Source: Strigamia acuminata
Lineage: Eukaryota > Arthropoda > Chilopoda > Geophilomorpha > Linotaeniidae
Reading direction: 5' to 3'
Length of the DNA: 64,000 nt
Assembly (NCBI GenBank): GCA_949358305.1
Contig: OX442319.1
Location: 7,812,001 to 7,876,000, forward strand
Within the stretch, counting starts at the first letter, position 1; each line of letters starts with the position of its first letter. The position numbers and the translations under genes are program-made. Shown here piece by piece: positions 57,801-64,000 of the stretch. Below the pieces are notes generated by a model. That model ran no database searches and was not told the DNA's origin. It saw nothing but the letters and a program-made list of their open reading frames with translations.

Positions 57801-58000
57801 AGTTCTTCAAAAACCCTAAAGTAGACCAAATAGTGCTTCTAGAAAAAATGGGTACTAACCCATATTTTTGGCCACTTGCCAGGATAAAAGAAATTTTTCC
57901 CGGTGAGGATGGTCAAATCCGTGTGATAAAAGTTGTGCTACCCGATGGACGTGAGTTAAAAAGGTCAGTCAAGCATGTGAGAGCCCTAGAACTTGAGTGA
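54803..58000 (+). CDS. BEL-2 pol: RT, RNase H, integrase, DUF5641, downstream of in-frame stop
   Basis: Continues in the same frame as 52760-54802. The first ATG is 54839 but similarity to BEL-1 begins right after the TGA (DGRYEV). Numbering from 52760: RT with FRVVFNASSSKKG, IADIKQAF and a catalytic motif reading FMDD (911-914), where BEL-1 has YMDD; RNase H with VFCDAS (Asp1087) and PRLELTA; integrase zinc region (HGDISETLYHLR, CEIC) and core Asp1452 (GVDHLGP), Asp1515 (FSDNSKTF), Glu1565 (GGAWERLV); C-terminal DUF5641 with NPYFWPLARI and KRSVKHVRALEL. There is no further stop or frameshift. It is translatable only by readthrough or internal initiation, so the copy is probably not autonomous. 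Confidence 0.93.
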   Translation, partial: TTKRLDDGRYEVMLPFNGQEVDLESNWELAMNQLANTLKRIDANEDYKKRYDESMWQYIHENHAEEVPKEERFLKKGTYNIPHHPVIKEDRDTTKFRVVFNASSSKKGKLSLNDCLFPGPSLNPDLILVIVRFRLYCIPIIADIKQAFLQVMINPTQTNFLRFLWVARDYFKEPYSWQNLWNNLMVLRMIVVPFGVISSPFLLCATIRKQAKQFEETHAKEVDALDDGIFMDDLTSGGDFTADTTSHCEKLKMILDDGKLPLVKWATSSKDVFNNLKKEGFHMRGEEFLDLGIIKMLGILWNTAEDVMMFNIPTIEKIPNTKREVVSLMASIFDPMGLIAPVVLQMKLLVQAIWIRTKNWDEKILDSEKKEVEEWSQDIQKLKELKVQRWLQTYSGQDITLEVFCDASTKAFGCSIFVVNLEGKRTLLLSKCRIAPTKKVTLPRLELTAAVVGVRMTKYLLENFLPGYPVTEVKYYSDSTITLAWINSDKNVWKPYVSNRVQEIISSTKPEQWSHVPTEFNPADLLTRPHNSKTLMQNKLWWFGVDVSKLEKREIIQEDLPEEERKIVVMTIQVTESFIGRFFKRFRNYNRLLRVFSYILRWKNKLLRGEPLSPLELEDNQLKILQLSQKLHFSEEIDDVKNKRELSKHSTLRNFELFIDEDGLLRLRSRLKKSLLTFDEVYPIILHYDSWITRLLIKKVHLELLHGDISETLYHLRERFWIIRGRRTIQTVIRECEICRRGKLARNNPSTGDLPAERVTPAAPFQNTGVDHLGPIYVGSNKKEKKKVYILLFTCMVTRSIHLEVSEDLSVPKFLLAMRRFGARHGYPGKIFSDNSKTFERGSLELQSWGKLIGHNDVKTFLSEKRVLWTFIPPLSPWMGGAWERLVRSVKDKLRKTLLRSTVDLETLQILALEISSVLNSRPLSYVPDSVDGGRILAPENFLTGGMPKYVINKQLSAIKKSDLRKLDIKRRQFIWEFWKIWKKSYLMQLRNFYESKGDKFFKNPKVDQIVLLEKMGTNPYFWPLARIKEIFPGEDGQIRVIKVVLPDGRELKRSVKHVRALELE

Positions 58001-58060
58001 TTTTTCTTTTGTGAATTTTTTGTGTGGTTCTCCTTCTCTGTCCTTTCGCCGGCAATTCGT
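58001..58060 (+). other. BEL-2 region between pol stop and 3' LTR
   Basis: 60 bases, pyrimidine-rich (GGTTCTCCTTCTCTGTCC) and ending CCGGCAATTCGT. No polypurine tract is visible on the coding strand. Confidence 0.5.
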
Positions 58061-59572
58061 TGTTGCAAACAACGTGGAAATATTTTAGAAATTGCATTTA
58101 TTACTGTGTTTTATGTCATAATAAATATTCATAGTGTAGTGGAATTTTTGCCTAATATTTTCATTTATTGCATTTCAGGTTTTTATCTTATTAAAACATT
58201 TTTTAGTGTTTTCAGTAATTTTAGTGTCTTTTGTGTTGATATTACATTTTAATTTACTGTTATTTCAAGTGTTTTCAAAGCTTTGTGTCTTATCTCATTG
58301 ATTTCTTATGCATTTTCATGATTTTCGGCAATTTTAGGTACATTCGTCGAAGTGCAGTTCAGTTACGCTACACGCGTGACGTCATTTTTCCATTACTAGT
58401 CTCGTTTCGTTAGAACTTCTAACGTTTCGTTCTATACTTTCCGAGTTGTTAAGAATTCTATTCACAATTGCTTTCTACTAATTATTGTCTGCTCTTTCGA
58501 CTGGTGTGCTTTATTATTGCCCAAGTGTTTTCGTTTCGTCAGTGCGAACGTTCGTTGTCGGCCACCGCATGGGCGCGGCCGATAATGTTCGGTTCGTGCG
58601 GCTTACGATCTATTTCAAAGTGTTGTGTTGAATAAATAGTGTGATTTTGTGCAGGAAATAACATTTCCTAATTTTATTTAACATTCCTATGTGGTTTTTA
58701 TAAACATTCTGTGTATCTAATTTCAAATGTACTGGTTTTACCGCCAATATGACGTTCGAGGCCGCCATGTTGGAATTTATCGGTAATTCGTTTTTATTTC
58801 AATTTGTTTACGATGTATATTGATTGAATTGATTTTACTATTCCATTACGATGTTTTTTAACCTGAATTCTTATGTTATTTTGTGTTTTAAAGCCATTTT
58901 AAATTCAAATCTTACGGTTTCGTCATCATACTTGTTTGTGATTGGCTATCGCGATCGTCTGCTACACGATCATTGTTTTGTGCTTCGTTTTCATTGTTTT
59001 ACTTATTGAATCGAATTGTTATGATTAGCTTTTTTATTCACTGCATTCTTGCGGTCATTTTGATATATTACAAACTGTAATCCGTGCTAATTTCACAATT
59101 TGTCAACTTTGCCTGTATTTCGTTTTCCTCCGTTGCCATGACAACGGAGAATTTTGTGTCTGTATTTCGCCGCTAATCGGCTTGGCGCGTGCCATTTTCG
59201 GTATTGCGCATGTGCGGCTCCCTTGAGGGCCAATTACATTCGTGTATTTTATTCAGTTTTCATCTAACCGTTCATTAAAGAAGTTGTTGAATTTTAGCTC
59301 GTGTTTAACTTTATTTCCGCCATCTTTTCCAATGTGTCGGGAGTAGTTAATCTCTTTTCCCCGCTGGCTTATGGATAAACAAGCACTCGGATACCTTTCA
59401 ACAGTGCTCTCGTTTGCTTTCTCCTCATGCAACAATGGATTCGGGAGTGATTATTGTGGTTTCCAGCACGGTTTATGTACGTACTTTGCTATACGATCAT
59501 CAAATCTTAGTGGCGGGAATTTCAAACCGCAAATGCCCATTTCTTCTATATTCGTGTTGACCGACCGCAACA
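58061..59572 (+). repeat. BEL-2 3' LTR
   Basis: 1,512 bp, nearly identical to 50242-51753, with the same CRE (58377), TATAAA (58699-58704), X-box-like palindrome (59132-59145) and small recurrent open frames. Followed by GAGA and satellite. Confidence 0.96.
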
Positions 59573-61912
59573 GAGACATTGGTCTTGTGGTGTTTGTGCT
59601 AAGTCAACTGCGATGTGAAATGAGCTCAAAATTTTTTTCTTCAAAATTTAATGCTTGGGTGTTGCTAAAACTTATATTGAAGGCTTCTACTAAGGTTTAA
59701 ACACTATTTCTGAACATACAGAGACATTGGACTTGTGGTGTTTGTGCTAAGTAACTGTGATGAGATCAAAAGTCTATTCTCCCAAATCATTGCTTGGATG
59801 TTGCTAAAACTTACATTGAAGGCTTCTACTAAGGTTTAAACACTATTTCTGAACATTCAGAGACATTGGTCTTGTGGTGTTTGTGCTAAGTCAACTGTGA
59901 TGAGATCAAAAGTCTATTCTCCCAAATCATCGGTTGGATGTTTCTAAAACTTACATTGGAGCCTTCTACTAAGGTTTAAACACTATTTCTGAACATTCAG
60001 AGACATTGGTCTTGTGGTGTTTGTGCTAAGTCAACTGTGATGAGATCAAAAGTCTATTCTCCCAAATCATCGGTTGGATGTTTCTAAAACTTACATTGGA
60101 ACCTTCTAAGGTTTAAACACTATTTCTGAACATTCAGAGACATTGGTCTTGTGGTGTTTGTGCTAAGTCAACTGCGATGTGAAATAAGCTCAAAATTTTT
60201 TTTTCAAAGTTTATTGCTTGGGTGTTGCTAAAACTTACATTGAAGGCTTCTACTAAGGTTTAAACACTATTTCTAAACATTCAGAGACATTGGTCTTGTG
60301 GTGTTTGTGCTAAGTCAACTGTGATGAGATCAAAAGTCTATTCTCCCAAATCATCGGTTGGATGTTGCTAAAACTTATATTGAAGGCTTCTACTAAGGTT
60401 TAAACACTATTTCTGAACATTCAGAGACATTGGTCTTGTGGTGTTTGTGCTAAGTCAACTGCGATGTGAAATGAGCTCAAAATTTTTTTTTCAAAATTTA
60501 ATGCTTGGGTGTTGCTAAAACTTATATTGAAGGCTTCTACTAAGGTTTAAACACTATTTCTGAACATTCAGAGACATTGGACTTGTGGTGTTTGTGCTAA
60601 GTCAACTGTGATGAGATCAAAAGTTTATTCTCCCAAATCATTCGTTGGATGTTTCTAAAACTTACATTGGAGCCTTCTACTAAGGTTTAAACACTATTTC
60701 TGAACATTCAGAGACATTGGTCTTGTGGTGTTTGTGCTAAGTCAACTGTGATGAGATCAAAAGTCTATTCTCCCAAATCATTGGTTGGATGTTTCTAAAA
60801 CTTACATTGGAGCCTTCTACTAAGGTTTAAACACTATTTCTGAACATTCAGAGACATTGGTCTTGTGGTGTTTGTGCTAAGTCAACTGTGATGAGATCAA
60901 AAGTTTATTCTCCCAAATCATCGGTTAAATGTTTCTAAAACTTACATTGGAGCCTTCTACTAAGGTTTAAACACTATTTCTGAACATTCAGAGACATTGG
61001 TCTTGTGGTGTTTGTGCTAAGTCAACTGTGATGAGATCAAAAGTCTATTCTCCCAAATCATCGGTTGGATGTTTCTAAAACTTACATTGGAGCCTTCTAC
61101 TAAGGTTTAAACACTATTTCTGAACATTCAGAGACATTGGTCTTGTGGTGTTTGTGCTAAGTCAACTGTGATGAGATCAAAAGTCTATTCTCCCAAATCA
61201 TTGGTTGGATGTTTCTAAAACTTACATTGGAGCCTTCTACTAAGGTTTAAACACTATTTCTGAACATTCAGAGACATTGGTCTTGTGGTGTTTGTGCTAA
61301 GTCAACTGTGATGAGATCAAAAGTCTATTCTCCCAAATCATCGGTTAAATGTTTCTAAAACCTACATTGGAGCCTTCTACTAAGGTTTAAACACTATTTC
61401 TGAACATTCAGAGACATTGGTCTTGTGGTGTTTGTGCTAAGTCAACTGTGATGAGATCAAAAGTCTATTCTCCCAAATCATCGGTTGGATGTTTCTAAAA
61501 CTTACATTGGAGCCTTCTACTAAGGTTTAAACACTATTTCTGAACATTCAGAGACATTGGTCTTGTGGTGTTTGTGCTAAGTCAACTGTGATGAGATCAA
61601 AAGTCTATTCTCCCAAATCATTGGTTGGATGTTTCTAAAACTTACATTGGAGCCTTCTACTAAGGTTTAAACACTATTTCTGAACATTCAGAGACATTGG
61701 TCTTGTGGTGTTTGTGCTAAGTCAACTGTGATGAGATCAAAAGTCTATTCTCCCAAATCATCGGTTAAATGTTTCTAAAACTTACATTGGAGCCTTCTAC
61801 TAAGGTTTAAACACTATTTCTGAACATTCAGAGACATTGGTCTTGTGGTGTTTGTGCTAAGTCAACTGTGATGAGATCAAAAGTCTATTCTCCCAAATCA
61901 TCGGTTGGATGT
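59573..61912. repeat. Satellite array, segment 4
   Basis: About 17 monomers, in phase with segment 3 across BEL-2. Two irregular units are present. Near 60101 the block reads CCTTCTAAGG instead of CCTTCTACTAAGG, giving a shortened monomer. Near 60355-60385 a type-A body changes into a type-B tail (CGGTTGGATGTTGCTAAAAC then TATTGAAGGC). It ends in GGTTGGATGT at BEL-3. No gene seen. Confidence 0.96.
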
Positions 61913-62337
61913 TGTTGCAGGTCAACAAGACAGATAGAAAGGAATGGCGATGCGTATCCAAATTCAAGACACTTGAGCTCGCCCAAGGTCGTATGGCGTG
62001 GCTAGTACGAAAATCGCACTGGAGAGCAATAAATCCGCAACAAATGGCATTGTTGTACCGCTGGAACAATGTGGAGAACACCTGCACCAAGTATCCAATA
62101 GGTGGCGGAAACATAAGTTGGCCTGAGAATTTTTAAACTACTCACTACACATTGAATGTGTTTGAAAATAAACCTAAAACAAGAGCTAATAAAACACAAC
62201 ACATTTATTCAAAGGTTGGTTAATAACTGAAGAAATTACAGCAATTAGATTGGTTCTTAGAGAACCGCACATGCGCAGTACCGAATATGGCACGCGCCAG
62301 GCCGATAGCGGCGAAATACAGATACACGAAAGAATCC

Positions 62338-62351
62338 GTTACCATGGTAAC
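62338..62351. promoter_or_regulatory. X-box-like perfect palindrome in BEL-3 LTR
   Basis: GTTACCATGGTAAC, a full match to the RFX X-box pattern, inside a 20-bp perfect palindrome. Compared with BEL-2, the G-C pair next to the CCGTT/AACGG arms has become A-T on both sides. Confidence 0.55.
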
Positions 62352-63138
62352 GGAGGAAACAAGATTACGGCAAAGTTGGCATTTGCTAAAAAATGCATTA
62401 AAAATACATTGAATTACATTGAAATGACCACAAGAATGCGGTGAACAAAAAAGCTAATCACAACAATGTCCAAAAACACGTTAAACAATGAGATATTTGC
62501 AATAAACCGATCTCGGAAAGAAAGGATTGAAAATAGCCAATCACAGGCTTCGAATATGACATAACGAACACATTTGAATTTCGATCGGTACAAAAGCACA
62601 AAATTATCAAAGAATACATACTGAATAATAACGCAATGTAATAGTAAATGCAAATTATGTGATATAAAATACAAAAATAACGGTTACATTGTGTAATCGT
62701 CGCTTGGGACAAACATGGCGACCGGCGAACATAACAAAGGTGTTGGATCAAACATGGCGTCCGGCGAACATAACATCGGCGGCAAAACTACACGTAAAAT
62801 GAATGTAAAAACACTAAAATGTAAATAATCAATAAAGTATCGATTAAATTATAAGAATAATTATCAATTCTCTTCACAAAACATCGGAATAAAATACACA
62901 GATTGAATAAATACGAATTTATCGGCCAAATGAACATTCCCGGCTGCGCTTTTATGGCAGACGGAAACGAACGTTCAAACCAATCAAACGGAACTTCCAA
63001 AGCAGTTTTGATGCAACTAGATAGAAAGAGCATGCTTGAATTAGTCTAAACGAATGCCTAATAAAATTCCAAGGGATTTGAAAAGTACTAAACAAAAGGT
63101 TAGAAGACGGAACCGTAACTTTACGGGAAACAGAAAAA

Positions 63139-63146
63139 TGACGTCA
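63139..63146. promoter_or_regulatory. CRE-like site in BEL-3 LTR
   Basis: Perfect TGACGTCA at nearly the same distance from the LTR start as in BEL-2 (about 328 versus 316 bases). Confidence 0.45.
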
Positions 63147-63534
63147 CTAACATCGCAAATGTATGCTAGGGAACGAAATATGCACCAAAACAGTTCGGAA
63201 TCAACACAAACTCTCAGAAAACAAGTGAATAAGTCAATAAATGCACGGAATAAGAAATTTGAAATCAATACAAAGCATAAACACTACTAAATATTGAAAA
63301 GTATGAATAAAAATCAAGTCAAAACACTTTAATAAGCAATAAAAATCTGAAAAGTGAAAAAATACCAATTAGGCAAAGGAAATTAAAGCACTTAAAGATT
63401 TTAATCAACTCAAAGTAAATGGTAAAAATATTGACAATAAAATAGCACAACAATTTCTACGCTGTCTTGCAACAGCGAATTGCCGGCGAGAGGACAGAGA
63501 TGGAGAACCACGCAAAAAAATCACAAAAGAAAAA

Positions 63535-64000
63535 TCACTCAAGTTCTAGGGCTCTCACATGCTTGACTGACCTTTTCAACTCACGTCCATCGGGTAGCAC
63601 AACTTTTATCACACGGATTTGACCATCCTCACCGGGAAAAATTTCTTTTATCCTGGCAAGTGGCCAAAAATATGGGTTAGTACCCATTTTTTCTAGAAGC
63701 ACTATTTGGTCTACTTTAGGGTTTTTGAAGAACTTATCACCTTTGGATTCATAAAAATTCCTCAATTGCATGAGGTAACTCTTTTTCCAAATTTTCCAGA
63801 ACTCCCAAATAAATTGGCGTCGTTTAATGTCCAGTTTTCTCAAATCGGATTTTTTAATTGCACTCAATTGTTTGTTTATTAGGTATTTAGGCATACCTCC
63901 TGTTAAGAAGTTTTCAGGTGCCAAAATTCTACCACCATCAACACTGTCGGGGACATAAGATAAAGGTCGTGAATTTAGCACTGAACTAATTTCCAGAGCC
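63535..64000 (-). CDS. BEL-3 pol C-terminus (integrase end and DUF5641), partial
   Basis: The minus-strand frame is open from the window end to the stop at 63535-63537. It begins within the end of integrase (SSVLNSRPLSYV) and covers the linker and the C-terminal domain with NPYFWPLARI and KRSVKHVRALEL. At the protein level I see a single change relative to the BEL-2 pol end (MPKYLINK versus MPKYVINK), so the two elements share a very recent ancestor in this part. An ATG at 63981 is internal and not the true start. The upstream part of gag-pol lies beyond 64000. Confidence 0.93.
   Translation of the reverse strand, partial: ALEISSVLNSRPLSYVPDSVDGGRILAPENFLTGGMPKYLINKQLSAIKKSDLRKLDIKRRQFIWEFWKIWKKSYLMQLRNFYESKGDKFFKNPKVDQIVLLEKMGTNPYFWPLARIKEIFPGEDGQIRVIKVVLPDGRELKRSVKHVRALELE

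Larger units (their letters stand above)
50242..59572 (+). mobile_element. BEL-2: BEL/Pao LTR retrotransposon, full length
   Basis: 9,331 bp with 1,512-bp LTRs (50242-51753, 58061-59572) and the target duplication GAGA (50238-50241 and 59573-59576), splitting the satellite block ATTCAGAGA/CATTGG. It contains a tRNA-His-like primer site, a 1-kb leader, and a gag-pol frame with one in-frame TGA. I found one difference between LTRs (TTTTATGTAC versus TTTTAGGTAC near 50518/58337), so insertion is recent. Same family as the solo LTR at 1949-3460. Confidence 0.96.
61913..63474 (-). repeat. BEL-3 3' LTR
   Basis: 1,562 bp, TGTTGC...GCAACA. It shares islands with the BEL-2 LTR in the same order: CRE (63139-63146), the perfect palindrome TCCGTTACCATGGTAACGGA (62335-62354), an NRF1-like CGCACATGCGCA (62266-62277) and the block GCACGCGCC...GGCGAAATACAGA. 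The parts between and the LTR end facing the satellite show little similarity. It also has two ACATGGCG words (near 62713 and 62752). Several short open frames in it have no domain and are not called. Confidence 0.85.
61913..64000 (-). mobile_element. BEL-3: 3' end of a BEL/Pao retrotransposon, cut by window end
   Basis: Minus-strand element entering from beyond 64000. Its 3' LTR (61913-63474) abuts satellite at GGATGT, so the expected 4-bp target repeat is ATGT. Its other end is outside the window. Internal sequence (63475-64000) is almost identical to the end of BEL-2, but the LTR is strongly diverged from the BEL-2 LTR and longer (1,562 versus 1,512 bp). Confidence 0.93.

Noticed and set aside
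62250-63290. Short frames in the BEL-3 LTR (for example 62414-62751 minus, 63054-63290 plus)
   Set aside because: They lie in the LTR, overlap on both strands, and carry no recognisable domain. AT-rich hydrophobic or basic strings are as expected by chance.

Overview
The window comes from an animal genome. BEL/Pao retrotransposons (DUF1759/DUF1758/DUF5641 architecture) are known essentially only from metazoans, and three BEL-type elements plus one solo LTR are present here. The abundance of this class makes an arthropod or similar invertebrate plausible, but the sequence does not name the host. I see no host protein-coding gene, tRNA, rRNA or CRISPR array. The setting looks like satellite heterochromatin, perhaps pericentromeric, used as a landing site by LTR retrotransposons.

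Layout. A satellite array (1-1948, 3461-32870, 48704-50241, 59573-61912) is built from two related monomers, type A of 140 bp and type B of about 147 bp, organised in nested higher-order repeats (tandem duplications of 5,955, 4,389 and 2,261 bp). It is broken by four BEL-type insertions, all with TGTTGC...GCAACA ends. Where both flanks are visible the target duplication is 4 bp. The four are: a solo LTR (1949-3460, minus); BEL-1 (32871-48703, minus); BEL-2 (50242-59572, plus); and BEL-3, cut by the window end (61913-64000, minus). A Ty1/copia element (34476-41670, plus) sits inside the pol gene of BEL-1, flanked by a 5-bp duplication.

State of the elements. The copia element has LTRs that look identical by eye and one uninterrupted 1,667-residue gag-pol frame, so it is a young and possibly active copy. 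BEL-1 has an otherwise open gag-pol frame split only by the copia insertion. BEL-2 has one in-frame TGA in an otherwise open gag-pol frame. BEL-3 shows only its pol C-terminus and 3' LTR. Its pol end is almost identical to BEL-2, yet its LTR is strongly diverged, which suggests a mosaic element.

Most unusual signals. (1) The copia LTR and 5' leader form an almost continuous chain of about 22 short perfect or near-perfect hairpins over 1.3 kb. (2) The BEL LTRs keep a palindromic X-box-like site with a compensatory base change, together with a CRE and NRF1-like and YY1-like motifs. (3) The BEL elements have a pyrimidine-rich rather than purine-rich stretch before the 3' LTR. (4) Shared variants in the satellite give a relative chronology of its amplification. 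Motif interpretations are inference from sequence alone.
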